From Planctomycetia bacterium (lineage in GTDB: Bacteria; Planctomycetota; Planctomycetia; Pirellulales; Thermoguttaceae): a stretch of 50,585 nt of DNA. Within the stretch, counting starts at the first letter, position 1, and each line of letters begins with the position of its first letter. The stretch is taken from assembly GCA_030527185.1 (NCBI GenBank), contig JAUNBF010000023.1, positions 1 through 50,585 of the forward strand, in the 5' to 3' direction. Positions 32,963 to 43,300 of the stretch are shown here, piece after piece. The position numbers were made by a program, and so were the translations under genes. Below the pieces are notes generated by a model. The model was not told the origin of the DNA, ran no database searches, and worked only from the letters and a program-made list of their open reading frames with translations.

Positions 32963-34417
32963 ATGTATTTTCAGACAGGAGAAAAAAATGAAACGGTTTA
33001 TGGATCCATTGGCACCTTCACATTGCGCGGGGGGGGGGGGATAGGCAAAGTTCACGTCTGGCGATTTGTCTTTTGTTTCGCGTTTCTTTGTGGAATTTCC
33101 ACTTCTGTTTTCGGTATCGAAAGTTCTTTTAAAAACATGGGGGCTCAGTTTAATTTGAACGAAACTTCCGTGATGGTGGGTGCCGATGGTCAGACGGTGA
33201 GTGCCTGGAACGATGCTTTGGGAGGAAGCATTTCCTTCGTAAAAAACGATTCCTACGCAGCTCCCACGTTTTCTTCCGAAAAGTCGATTGGCGGATACGC
33301 GGCGGTTTATTTTTCTACAGATTCCGTTCAGCGTTTGACGTCAGCCGATTCCTTTCCCGTCGCCCCCAAAACGATCTTCATCGTCAGTCAAAATGATGTA
33401 TACACCAGTGTTGCGGAAGTTTTCGGTGTGGAAGGTGAAGATCGAGGGATTCGCACCAATGCACCAGGTGGGAATAACTACTTTGGTTATGGCAATGGTG
33501 GTGCCTTGGACTATGTTTATCTGTCAAGCGGAACCTATTATGGCACACTTGCGGTGAATGGGGAAACAACGCCGAATGTGGATGGCAGAAGTGTTGGTAT
33601 CGCCCCTCTGAATCAATCTCTTCTCGTTTCGGCCAGAGGAGCGGAGGCGACCGTGAAACAAATGAACGGCCAGAAGCTTTCCATCGGTTCGTATTCGACG
33701 TATGGACGTCGTTTTCGGGGTTCCATGACAGAAATCGTGGCGTTTGATTTTGCATTGACAGACGTGGAAATGAAGGTTGTCAATACACTTCTGGCTACCA
33801 AATATGGCTTGAACATGAAGGCGGGGTCGGTTTACGATTATGCCGCTCCAACACACACGAAAGGCTTGTTTTATCTCGGCAAAACGGCTCAGGAAGATGC
33901 GGATGATGCCGATTATTTCAACGTTGTCTCCAATGGCAGTTATGGTTTGACGCTTGATTTTAAACGAGCTTCCGGCAGTGGGGAAATTTTTGTGGACGGG
34001 AATGGGATTCTGGTGGGGAACAATTCGCTGGAAGAGATTTCCTGGGACAATTCCGAAACGAATATGCCGGAAATGGTGGCCGCCAGTCGGGAATGGTTTG
34101 CCGATTCGCTCGATTCGGGTGAGTTGTTCATGGAGATTGACGACACGCTCCTTACGCTGACGTTCAGCGACGAATTGGCCGGTGGCGACACGCTTTTGTA
34201 TCGTTCCACCGCCAGCGAAACCTACTCCGTTTTCGACAAGATTCTGGCCGTCGAGTCGGGAGACGGAACGATTTCCTTCACGCTCAGAGCCAGCGATTTT
34301 GAGTTGGGAAAATTCTATACGGTAGGCCACGTCCCGGAACCTTCCACCGGGATATTGTTCCTCGGTTTGTTGGCAGGCTGGTTCCTGATTCGCGGAAAGA
34401 AGAGCCATGATGTTTAA
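32963..34417 (+). CDS. PEP-CTERM surface protein (concanavalin/LamG-like) with a G12 tract before its signal peptide
   Basis: The body has a signal peptide ([20 protein letters not shown]) and a region with LamG-like features (residues about 60-270). It ends with the sorting tag [20 protein letters not shown] and RGKK, predicting exosortase-dependent surface display. With 12 G at 33029-33040, only the ATG at 32963 (484 aa, poor ribosome-binding site) is in frame. The ATG at 32988 has CAGGAG ideally placed but reaches a TAG just after the tract. Thirteen or ten G would put it in frame as [18 protein letters not shown] plus the signal peptide. The tract could thus switch between a strong and a weak start. 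It overlaps the following DUF1559 gene by 11 bases. Confidence 0.8.
   Translation: MYFQTGEKNETVYGSIGTFTLRGGGGIGKVHVWRFVFCFAFLCGISTSVFGIESSFKNMGAQFNLNETSVMVGADGQTVSAWNDALGGSISFVKNDSYAAPTFSSEKSIGGYAAVYFSTDSVQRLTSADSFPVAPKTIFIVSQNDVYTSVAEVFGVEGEDRGIRTNAPGGNNYFGYGNGGALDYVYLSSGTYYGTLAVNGETTPNVDGRSVGIAPLNQSLLVSARGAEATVKQMNGQKLSIGSYSTYGRRFRGSMTEIVAFDFALTDVEMKVVNTLLATKYGLNMKAGSVYDYAAPTHTKGLFYLGKTAQEDADDADYFNVVSNGSYGLTLDFKRASGSGEIFVDGNGILVGNNSLEEISWDNSETNMPEMVAASREWFADSLDSGELFMEIDDTLLTLTFSDELAGGDTLLYRSTASETYSVFDKILAVESGDGTISFTLRASDFELGKFYTVGHVPEPSTGILFLGLLAGWFLIRGKKSHDV
33029..33040 (+). repeat. Poly(G) tract, 12 bases, inside a coding region
   Basis: Twelve consecutive G lie between the start codon(s) and signal peptide of the PEP-CTERM gene. 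The best start is out of frame by one base at this length, the same offset seen at the DUF1559 tract at 20916-20926. Confidence 0.85.
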
Positions 34418-35306
34418 ACGTGCTTTTACGCTGGTCGAACTTTTGGTGGTGATTGCGATTATCGGCATGTTGGTAGGCCTCCTACTCCCCGCTGTCCAAC
34501 AGGCACGTGAAGCTGCCCGAAACATGCAATGTCAAAATCACCTGGCGCAAATTGCCAAAGCGACCAATGTTCACATGACGATCATCAGCGGTCGTATTCC
34601 GACGGGTGGCCTCAGTTGTAATTATCTGGGAGATGCCAACCGTGGGACGGGAGAAACGCAACGCGGCGGCTGGCCGTATTGTTTGCTCGATTATCTGGAG
34701 CAGTCGGCATTGAAAGATACTTCCGTGCAAGTCCGAAGTACGACTCCTTTGCCGATTTATTATTGTCCGTCGCGCAGAAAGCCCACGCTCTATTACACAT
34801 ACGAAAGAAGCATGACGGTGGAACATGCGGATGGAACGTCCGAAACGGCCAAATGTCCCAAGTATTCCGCGAAGATTGACTACGCCGGAAATTGCGGAAG
34901 TGCCAACGGTGTGGCCAACACCAAGGAGAGTGACGGCCCCATTTTCAATCGCCAGATTTCGCTCCAGGAAAGCGATATTACCGACGGACTTTCCCAGACC
35001 TGTTTGATTGGTGAAAAGTATCTCCGTTCCGAAGTAGCTCTTTCCGAATTCGATGATTCGGGAGACGACGACCCCTATTCTGCCGGATTCAATCATGACA
35101 GCCTCCGATGTTACGGAACAGGGAAGTTGTGGATGGATCGATCGGGATATACGCAATACGATATGTTCGGCTCTGTCCACGCGGGCGGCATGAATATGTC
35201 TTTCTGCGACGGCCATATCTCCCGAATGTCTTACGATACAAACTCGCAAACGCTCTTCCGTCTGTTGAACCGCCAAGATGGAAATATTGTGGAAGTGGCT
35301 CCCTGA
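34407..35306 (+). CDS. DUF1559 pseudopilin-like protein (H-X9-DG type) 3
   Basis: The protein (299 aa) starts [21 protein letters not shown]; either of the first two ATGs may be used. It has [14 protein letters not shown], and ends with [12 protein letters not shown], the H-X9-DG motif. Its start lies inside the end of the PEP-CTERM gene, so the two are translationally coupled. This repeats the gene order seen at 15998-19682. It has no poly(G) tract. Confidence 0.92.
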   Translation: MMFKRAFTLVELLVVIAIIGMLVGLLLPAVQQAREAARNMQCQNHLAQIAKATNVHMTIISGRIPTGGLSCNYLGDANRGTGETQRGGWPYCLLDYLEQSALKDTSVQVRSTTPLPIYYCPSRRKPTLYYTYERSMTVEHADGTSETAKCPKYSAKIDYAGNCGSANGVANTKESDGPIFNRQISLQESDITDGLSQTCLIGEKYLRSEVALSEFDDSGDDDPYSAGFNHDSLRCYGTGKLWMDRSGYTQYDMFGSVHAGGMNMSFCDGHISRMSYDTNSQTLFRLLNRQDGNIVEVAP

Positions 35307-35315
35307 CCTGTCCAC

Positions 35316-35344
35316 TTGACAAGAGAGTAGGGATAAGTGATAAT
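35316..35344 (+). promoter_or_regulatory. Promoter of the large glycoside hydrolase gene
   Basis: TTGACA (35316-35321) and GATAAT (35339-35344) have 17-base spacing. The mRNA would start near 35351, so upstream in-frame starts at 35337 and 35343 are excluded and the ATG at 35394 is favoured. Confidence 0.6.
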
Positions 35345-35393
35345 GAATGGTTCTTGCGAAGGAACCCTCCCCCCTTTTTGGAAAGGAAAGATC

Positions 35394-38300
35394 ATGATTC
35401 AACGTGTTTTATTCAGTTTACTGTTTGTGTTGCTTTCCTGTCCCTGTCGGGGGGAGTCGATGCTGGATTTGGCAGACCCGACCCAACTTTCCCAGCCGCA
35501 AGGGGTGGGGTATCCGTCGAGAGATGAGAATGTGGATATTGCCCAGGGATTCGTCACGCCACCAGCAGGCTACGGGGAAGTGCCGTTCTGGTGGTGGACG
35601 GGAGACCCTCTCGACAAAGAGCGTCTGAAATGGCAACTGGAGGAGCTTCACCAAAAAGGAATTTCGGGCGTCCAGGTCAATTATGCCCACAAAGATAAGG
35701 AAAATTGGGCAACTTTCCCCAATTCGCCGGAGATTTTTTCCGATGCGTGGTGGGATTTTTACACCTTTGTTTCAGCAGAAGCGAACCAACGCGGTATGGG
35801 AATCGGGCTGAGTACCTACACCCTCGACTGGCCGGGAGCGAAGAATCTGTTTCAGGAACATGTTTACAATGCTCCCGAATTTTACGCGAAAAGTCTCCAT
35901 GCCCATCCGATTCGCCCGATCAAAAAGGGGGAGACCGTTACCGTTCCACCGGAGGAAAAGGAGATTGCCATTGCCGCCTTTCCCACGCACGATGGTAAAC
36001 TCAACGCGCCCGGCAAACTTCTGAAACCGGGACAGCCGTTTACCGCTGCGTGGGACGGGATTCTCTGGCGGCTTTCATGGAAGGAACGGCCTGGGACGCT
36101 CAACCCCATGCACCCCGGTTCCGGCAGGCGAGTTCTTGAAAAATTCTACCAGCCATTCGTCGAACACAACGCGGGCAAAACGCACGATGGACTGAACTAT
36201 TTTTTCAACGACGAACTTCGTCTGGGAGTTTCCGGCTACGAATGGTGCGACGATTTTGCGCAACAGTTCCAAAAATATCAGGGTTACGACCTTTTGACCT
36301 GTTTTCCCGCCCTCTTTACCGATATGGGAGACCGAACGGCCAAAATTCGGATGGATTACCGCAACGTGCAATTGCAATTGACGGAAGAGCGGTATTTTCA
36401 GCCGATTTTTCACTGGCATTACGACAAAGGGTTGATTTTCGGCTGCGACAACAATGGACGAGGAATGCATCCTGCCGAATATCACGACTATTTTCGAGCC
36501 TGCCGATGGTACACGGCTCCGGGACACGACACTCCTGGCGGCGGAGCCAATTTCATCAAAGGGAAGGTCTCCAGTTCCATTGCCAGTCTCTACCACCGAC
36601 CCCGTGTCTGGCTGGAAGGGTATCACTCGCTGGGGTGGGGAGCCACTTTGGATCGGCTCATGGCGGCCACGAACGAGAATTACGTTTATGGCTGTACCCT
36701 TCTGAATCTGCACGGCCTTTACTACACCACCCATGGAAGTCATTGGGAATGGGCACCCCCTTGCTACCATTTTCGGATGCCGTACTGGAAGCACATGGGA
36801 ACCTTCCTGAAATATTTCGAGCGGCTCTCCTACGTTCTGAGTCAAGGAACGTGGCAGTCGGAAATTGCCATCATGTATCCCACGTCGCCTCATTGGGCAG
36901 GTTTGGAAGAAAACCAGAAGGAGGCCACGAAGCTGGCTTTCAACGCTGCCCAGACGATTTACGCGACAGGGCGGGACATCACGTTCCTGGACGACCAGTC
37001 GCTGTTGCGAGCCAAAATTCAAAACGGGAAACTTTGCGTCAGTGGGATGGAATTCTCGGTTTACGTACTTCCGGGTGTGGAAGCGATTCGTTTCGATGTG
37101 CTGGCGAAACTGCGGGAATTTCAGAAGGGGGGCGGAACGGTGATTTGCCTGGGAAAAAAGCCACGGATAAGCGATCGGACAGGAGCCAACGACCCGGAAG
37201 TGGAGAGATTGGCCGATACCCTTTATGCCGAACAAAAACCGTTGGATGCGTGGCTGCCCGTTCTACCGCAGGACGTGAAGGGGGAGCAGCCGGTCAAGTA
37301 CCTGCACCGCCGAATTGGTAAACGGGACGTCTATTTTGTGATGAAAGCGGCCAAAGATTCGGAGCTTTCTTTCCGGGTGGAGGGGATTCCGTCACTCTGG
37401 GATGCCATGACGGGAAAAGTTTTGCCGATGACGGTCACGAAAGTAGAGAACGGCTATACGACTGTCGTCATGCCGCGTGAGTCACAGGAAGCGACGTTGG
37501 TGGTGTTTGAGCCGGGGAAACCGGTAATTTCCCAGCGTCGTCCTGCCGAGGCGATGGAAAAAATGAAGATTTCCGGGCCGTGGCAGTTCCAGCTCCTGCC
37601 AACGATGAACAACCGTTGGGGCGATTTTCGGCTGCCGGTAACGGAGGATAACCGAATCATCGGTGCGGAAGCGCGACAGGTAACGCTCGTGGAAAACGGC
37701 CAAACACGAACCGTGACGTGCGGTTTTGGTACCCAGTTCCAGCAGGCGGACGGGACGCCGTACACTTTCTCCTGGCGATGGGGTGTGGAAGGTGATCCCG
37801 GACATCAGGGTTATCATGGTTTGAAGGAAAATGTGACGGATCATTTTATTGCCCTGGGTGCCAAAAAGGAGGGAAAAAACGAAACGCTCTATGTGGAAGA
37901 AAATCCCGCGAAAACGTACACCCTTTCCACCCACGTCCGATACCGGGGAGCCGCCACGATTCAGTGTGGCGGGAATTTGCCGTCGGAAGTGCGACTGGAT
38001 GGAAAACGGTTGCCCGCAGACGTGAAAACGGTGGAGCTGAACGGGAACCTGCAAACTTTGCAATTGGTTTACACCACGGCAGGACGGGGATTTTGGTTCC
38101 TGGAAAAAGGAGACGTTCCCCGACGTTCCGCCCAAGGAGAAAAGAGCGATATTCCGCCCGCGAACCAGACGGGAACGCCGCTTGCCATGCAATGGTACGA
38201 TGTGGATTACGTGCCCTTTCGGGTACCTCACGCGGAAAAGGTGGAGTTTCGTTTTGCGGCTCCTCCCGGACTGAAAGGCTTTGTGCTGACCGTGCCGGAA

Positions 38301-38876
38301 GTCTGTCAAATACCACCGCTCTCCCCAGGTTTTACCATCACCGAAACACCTCCCCAACTCCCGAAAACACGACGTTTTGTCGCGGTGGCCCATGCCGTGC
38401 GGGAAAAGAAATCGGAAGTCGTCTTGACCGCCACGCTTCCCGAAGAAATCGAAGGGGGGGCATACTTTGCGGAACCTGTGGTATTCCAGACCGAAGTGGG
38501 AATCGTTGACGAACTATTCGACTGGTCTGCCCCAGGGACAGGATTGGAAACGTACTCTGGGGGGGCGATCTATACGAAAACCATCACACTCACCCAGTCG
38601 CAGGCCGAACAGATCCGCGAAATGGAATTCGGCCACCTCACAGCCACCGCGGAAGTTCGTGTCAACGGCCAACCGGTCGCCGTTCTGGTCGCTTCCCCAT
38701 GGAAATGTCCCTGCGAAGGCTTTTTCCGGGAAGGGGAAAATACGCTTGAAATCGAAGTTTACAACACGCTTGCCAGCCACTTCCGCACCATTCCGTCCCG
38801 CTACCGTGGCGATCCGAGGAATGCCGGACTGCTCGGTCCTGTCACGTTGAACTGCCAAAAAGGGGAGCCGCGTTAA
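35394..38876 (+). CDS. Large secreted glycoside hydrolase, GH106 (alpha-L-rhamnosidase)-like
   Basis: The protein (1160 aa) starts at the ATG at 35394 after GAAAGGAAAG. Its signal peptide is MIQRVLFSLLFVLLSCPCRG. The N-terminal half has the opening typical of GH106-like enzymes (VPFWWWTGDPLDKERLKWQL, then HQKGISGVQVNY), an acidic candidate site in FNDELRLG near residue 270, and GYDLLTCFPAL. The C-terminus is a galactose-binding-like jelly roll (AEVRVNGQPVAVL, GENTLEIEVYNTLASHF). Length and architecture fit exported plant or algal polysaccharide enzymes. The rhamnosidase assignment is by family resemblance, and substrate is not certain. Its stop codon overlaps that of the convergent DUF6528 gene. 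Confidence 0.72.
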   Translation: MIQRVLFSLLFVLLSCPCRGESMLDLADPTQLSQPQGVGYPSRDENVDIAQGFVTPPAGYGEVPFWWWTGDPLDKERLKWQLEELHQKGISGVQVNYAHKDKENWATFPNSPEIFSDAWWDFYTFVSAEANQRGMGIGLSTYTLDWPGAKNLFQEHVYNAPEFYAKSLHAHPIRPIKKGETVTVPPEEKEIAIAAFPTHDGKLNAPGKLLKPGQPFTAAWDGILWRLSWKERPGTLNPMHPGSGRRVLEKFYQPFVEHNAGKTHDGLNYFFNDELRLGVSGYEWCDDFAQQFQKYQGYDLLTCFPALFTDMGDRTAKIRMDYRNVQLQLTEERYFQPIFHWHYDKGLIFGCDNNGRGMHPAEYHDYFRACRWYTAPGHDTPGGGANFIKGKVSSSIASLYHRPRVWLEGYHSLGWGATLDRLMAATNENYVYGCTLLNLHGLYYTTHGSHWEWAPPCYHFRMPYWKHMGTFLKYFERLSYVLSQGTWQSEIAIMYPTSPHWAGLEENQKEATKLAFNAAQTIYATGRDITFLDDQSLLRAKIQNGKLCVSGMEFSVYVLPGVEAIRFDVLAKLREFQKGGGTVICLGKKPRISDRTGANDPEVERLADTLYAEQKPLDAWLPVLPQDVKGEQPVKYLHRRIGKRDVYFVMKAAKDSELSFRVEGIPSLWDAMTGKVLPMTVTKVENGYTTVVMPRESQEATLVVFEPGKPVISQRRPAEAMEKMKISGPWQFQLLPTMNNRWGDFRLPVTEDNRIIGAEARQVTLVENGQTRTVTCGFGTQFQQADGTPYTFSWRWGVEGDPGHQGYHGLKENVTDHFIALGAKKEGKNETLYVEENPAKTYTLSTHVRYRGAATIQCGGNLPSEVRLDGKRLPADVKTVELNGNLQTLQLVYTTAGRGFWFLEKGDVPRRSAQGEKSDIPPANQTGTPLAMQWYDVDYVPFRVPHAEKVEFRFAAPPGLKGFVLTVPEVCQIPPLSPGFTITETPPQLPKTRRFVAVAHAVREKKSEVVLTATLPEEIEGGAYFAEPVVFQTEVGIVDELFDWSAPGTGLETYSGGAIYTKTITLTQSQAEQIREMEFGHLTATAEVRVNGQPVAVLVASPWKCPCEGFFREGENTLEIEVYNTLASHFRTIPSRYRGDPRNAGLLGPVTLNCQKGEPR

Positions 38877-39862
38877 AAAACATTCGGAATCCACCACCGG
38901 GCTTTGTAGAACATCGCTCCCTCCCGGTGCGCAAAAGGCGAGAGTGGAATGTTCAGGTACGAGACCGTGGGACTCCACCAATCGACCGTCGGCGAAAGGA
39001 CAATCAGCTTCCCATCCGGGGAAAGGGAGATGCTCTTGATCCGTTTTTTATCACTCAGGGGAATCAGCACGCGGCTGGGGATGTCGAAAACGGCAATGCC
39101 CACCCCCGTGACAAAAAGGGCATGCGTCCCTGGAATCGGGTAAAGGTCATGGCCGTATTCTGCCAGCGTACCTTCCAGAGGAAGCGAGTATTCCTTGGTG
39201 AAAGCGGGTTTTTCCTTGTCGAAATTGTAACGGTACGCGGCCAGTTCCGTGTAACCCAAAACCCAGAGCCGCTGCGAACGACTGTCCCACACCATGCCGT
39301 GCCCACCGACGATCGGGTATCGTTGGGAGAAAACTTCCGGCCCGGTAAACGTTTCAGGAACGGCATAAACAGTAAAAAAACCGGCACTGGAAACCGAAAC
39401 GATATTCCCGTCGGGAAGCAACTCTGCCGAATGAGGATTCCCGTCCGCATAAGCATAAAAAAGCGTTGCTTTGTCCTCCAGACGTACCAGTGCCACACCA
39501 TTTCCCGAAGCGGTCATCAGAAGATGCGACGTTCCCAGTACCGGTTTGCATTCGTCAGGATGGCTGAACCAACGATAATGTTCCGGGCGAATTTGCGGCG
39601 AATCGCTCGGATGCCACTCCCACAGAATCGACGCGGGATCGTTCCAGTCGGAATTCGGCTTGAAAATCAGGACTTTTCCCGAAGCCTGTTCCGCTCCCAC
39701 CACGGGATGGGCGGCAGAACCGGTCGGTACACTTTCGGACTCCACCTGTTTTCGGATTCCGTTCAAAACTTTTGCCAATTCGGGCGAAATTGGCTCTGTT
39801 TCCGCTCCTGTCAGGAGGGAAAATGTTCCCATCGATAAAAATAGAAAGACGACTCTTCTCAT
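38873..39862 (-). CDS. Secreted DUF6528-type beta-propeller protein
   Basis: The protein (329 aa) starts at the ATG at 39862; a start 12 bases further upstream is possible. A signal peptide (MRRVVFLFLSMGTFSLLTGA) is followed by the DUF6528 pattern: WNDPASILWEWHPSD, then NPHSAELLPDGNIVSV, GHGMVWDSRSQRLWVLG and YGHDLYPIPGTHALFVT. Repeated blades of this kind form a propeller that binds carbohydrates or proteins. Known relatives sit beside glycoside hydrolases, and here its 3' end overlaps that of the GH106-like gene by four bases. No catalytic residue can be named. Confidence 0.72.
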   Translation of the reverse strand: MRRVVFLFLSMGTFSLLTGAETEPISPELAKVLNGIRKQVESESVPTGSAAHPVVGAEQASGKVLIFKPNSDWNDPASILWEWHPSDSPQIRPEHYRWFSHPDECKPVLGTSHLLMTASGNGVALVRLEDKATLFYAYADGNPHSAELLPDGNIVSVSSAGFFTVYAVPETFTGPEVFSQRYPIVGGHGMVWDSRSQRLWVLGYTELAAYRYNFDKEKPAFTKEYSLPLEGTLAEYGHDLYPIPGTHALFVTGVGIAVFDIPSRVLIPLSDKKRIKSISLSPDGKLIVLSPTVDWWSPTVSYLNIPLSPFAHREGAMFYKARWWIPNVF

Positions 39863-39923
39863 AAAAAACCTCATTTGTACAGGATTCATGGGCGGCACGC
39901 TTGTGCCAGGGCAAGGAACTGTT

Positions 39924-39952
39924 ATTATATCTTCCAGATGTCCTTTTGACTA
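39924..39952 (-). promoter_or_regulatory. Promoter of the DUF6528 gene
   Basis: On the minus strand a perfect TATAAT (39924-39929) lies 17 bases after a weak -35, TAGTCA (39947-39952). The leader to 39862 would be about 55 bases. Confidence 0.5.
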
Positions 39953-40272
39953 CCCCCATCCTCTAATTTTAGGGACACGGCCTCCTCTATTTTTGCTTGC
40001 CATGGTGCCGTAATTTTAAAATACGGAATTTATTTCTTTTGGGAAACCCTTGCTATTCCTCTCAAAACTGGTACAATTCATTTTATCGGAATTTTTTGAA
40101 AAATTCAAAAAAAAGGATAAATCATTCTTTATGGTAGACAAAAATGTCCGATGTATAGAAATACCCGTTTTCCTTGCCATTGGATTGCGTTTGGGAGTTG
40201 CGTCCATGGGAGTGGCTCTGTTTCAGGGGGATGGCAGAGAATTCTGAAAAAATTGATGGAAAACGGCGTCGA

Positions 40273-40301
40273 TTATCAAAAATAAGAACAAGTCCTATAA
40301 T
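40273..40301 (+). promoter_or_regulatory. Promoter of the 1421-residue TPR gene
   Basis: TTATCA (40273-40278) and TATAAT (40296-40301) have 17-base spacing. Transcription would start near 40308, 27 bases before the ATG, with GGAG in between. Confidence 0.6.
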
Positions 40302-40334
40302 TTTGAATAGAAATTTCCTTTTGGGAGTTCAGGA

Positions 40335-43300
40335 ATGGCACGAAAACGGCTTAATTTTCGCTTTTTGTTGATTCTTCTGGTAACTCTGTCCATTCTGGGC
40401 GGAGTTGGCTATGGTGTCTGGGGTTTTAACAAATCCCGTATTGTCGACAGTTTTTACGATCGTGGCATGGCTACTTACGAAGCTGGCGACAAAATCGGAG
40501 CCATGGAACTTTTTGGAAAGTACCTGGCAGGAGGAAAGGATACGGAGAAACGAGCCAAAGTCCTCCGTTTGATGGCATTTTTCCATGCGGACGAGTTGGA
40601 AACGATTGGCGTGGGGAGTGCTTCAAAACTGGAATTTATCCAGCGAGTGATTCAGAACGCGCTGGAGTTGCACCCCCGCGACCCGGAATTGAAAGAGGCG
40701 ATGGCGAAGGCCTACGGGAAAATGCGAAAATACACCCAGGCCTCGCGACTTTTCGACGAACTTTACAGCGAATTTCCCGAACAGCCCGATTTTTTGCTTT
40801 ACGCGGCGGAGAATCAGATTGCCGGAAACCAGTTGAATGAGGCGGGAATGCTTCTGGCCAAACTGGTGGAACAGCATCCGACGTATCTTCCCGGATACCT
40901 CTGTTATGCCAAATATCACGAATCGAATTTGGGTCAGGCAGACGTGGCGGAAAACATTCTGGACTCGATGGTGGAAGCGAATCTGCAATCCGCGACGGCT
41001 CATGCCAAACGAGCGATTTTTCGGATGAATCATGCCAATCCAGAAGGTGCGGCGGAAGACATTGCGTTTGCCATGGATTTGGAACCGGAGGCGGTCGATA
41101 CGCTGATTTCCGCGGGGATGTACGCCATTTATGAGAAGAAGTTTGGTGAAGCCCGCGAACTGTTGGAACGGGCCTTGGCGGCGGACGCTTCACGTTTGGG
41201 AGAAATCAGCAAATTGCAGATTCGCCTGGCGGACGCGGAGAAGAAACCGGAAGAAGTGGTGGATCTTTTGCGGCGTGAGATCGATGCCAAGGATGACCTT
41301 TCGTTGCGGCTCCAACTTTTTGAACGTCTGATTGCCATGCAAAAAACGGATGAGGCCAAAAAGGAACTCGAACATCTGCGACGGCTGAAAATGCCTGCAG
41401 AAGTGGTCGGTTTTTTTGAGTCCACGGTCGATATTCTGGAAAAGAAGTGGAAAGACGCGTCGCAGAAACTGGAACATGCCCGTGCCGCGATGGGGATGCA
41501 CCCGGAGATGCTCGCCTTTATCGATCGGCAATTGGCATTGTGCTACGGAGAGTTGGGGCAGACCGACAAACAGATCGATGCGTTCCGGCGAGCAGTTGAG
41601 AATGCTTCCGACGCGGAACTGGTTCCGGTTTACACGGCCTATATCGTGGTGCTGAACAAGGCGGGGAAAACGGAACAGTTGGAAGAAGTGGTGCGGGATT
41701 TGATGATTAAAATCGGGGAAGCGAAATTTATGGAGGTTCCCCAATTGCGAGCCATCCGAATTGCTCTTTTGACGCAGAAAGAGGCGATGCTTCCCAAGGA
41801 AAAACAAAACTGGGAGGCGATCAACAATCTTCTGCAATCGAACGACATGGCGGATGATCCCGAAAATATCCTTCTGAGTGTGCGTATGCTGATCAAGCAG
41901 GGAAAAATTGCCGAATCACGCGATTTGCTTCGGCAGGCCATGAACCGGAATCCTGAGACGCTGGCGTTTGCGTCGTATCTGGCGTTGCTGGAAGCTCAGG
42001 AAAAGAATTTCCAGGAGGCACTTCAGATTATCGATACCGCAATTGAGAAAAAAACGGTTCCGGGAATGTTTTTGACCAAAATTCGGATTCTTTTCCTGAT
42101 GGACAAGGAAAAAGCCGGAGTGGAATTGGAAAAAATGGAAAAGCAGATCGCGTCGTTTTCGCCGATCGCCCAGGCGACGATTTTGAAACAGATTGCCTCG
42201 GCATGGCTCCATTTCGGGGAGTTGGAAAAGGCCAAAACGCTTTTCGATCAAATTGTGAAACTGGAACCGGAAAATATCGGTATCAAAGTCCAGATGTTCG
42301 ACCTGGCGCGAAAAGCCAACGATAGTCGTGGAATGGACCTTCAAATGGGGCAGATTCGGCAACTGGCAGGGAACAACTCGGCAGAAAGTCTCTATTGTCA
42401 GGCCGCCAAAAAGATTTGGCAATTCACGCAAAAGAAAGTTTCCGCTCAGGAACTCGACGCGGCGATGGAGCTTTTGGAACGCGCGGAAAATACTCGTCCG
42501 AGCTGGGTCAACATTCCTCGTGCCCAGGCAGAAATTGCCCTTTTGAAAAACGATTATTCCGCCGCCATCGACGCTCTTTATCGTGTGGATCAGACGGGAA
42601 CCCTCTCCCCGCAGCAACTCGATTTGCTGATTCGGCTGCTGTATCGTGAGGAGCGTGACGGGGAAGTGAAGCAGTTGATTGAGAACAAACGCAATGCCAA
42701 TCTGGCGACCGACGCGGCGATGATGAGTGTCGAGGCGTTGGCCAATCAGGGAGAAGGGGATGAAGCGTTGCGTCGCGCGGAAGAAATCATTGATCCGAAC
42801 GATCCCAAAGATTCCCTTTGGAAAGGCCAGATTGCCTTGCGATCCAAGAATTACAAAGAGGCGGAGGAGGCTTTCCTGCAAGTGACCGAAATGTCTCCTG
42901 AAAATCCCAACGGTTGGCTTTCCCTTCTGCAAGTCCTGAAATTGCAAGAAAAAGAGGTTCCTGAAGAGGTTTTCATCAGTAAAATCCAGCAAGCCGTTCC
43001 TGCGGAAAAATTGCCTTTGTGTTTGGGGAAGGCGTACCAGCTTTTCGGAAAAGCCAAAGAATCGGAGGCCGCTTTCCGTCAGGCCTTAGCCCTGGAACCC
43101 AACGATTTGGAGGTTCTCTACGCCATCAGTCAGTTTTATATGTGTACCTCGCATCCCGAACTGGCGATTCCGCACTTGCGAAAAATGAACGAGCTGATCG
43201 GGGTGAATCGGAATTTGAGTGTCGATATGCGGAATTTGCAGTTGTCCTGGACGCGACGTTCGCTGGCTCAGATTTACGGAAAGTCGGCAGATTTCGACAA

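Larger units (their letters stand above)
39899..40334. other. Intergenic region with divergent promoters
   Basis: No gene is supported here. It contains promoters for the flanking genes and a near-perfect palindrome CCGTAATTTTAAAATACGG at 40010-40028, a possible operator. Two short open frames have no motif or ribosome-binding site. Confidence 0.5.
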
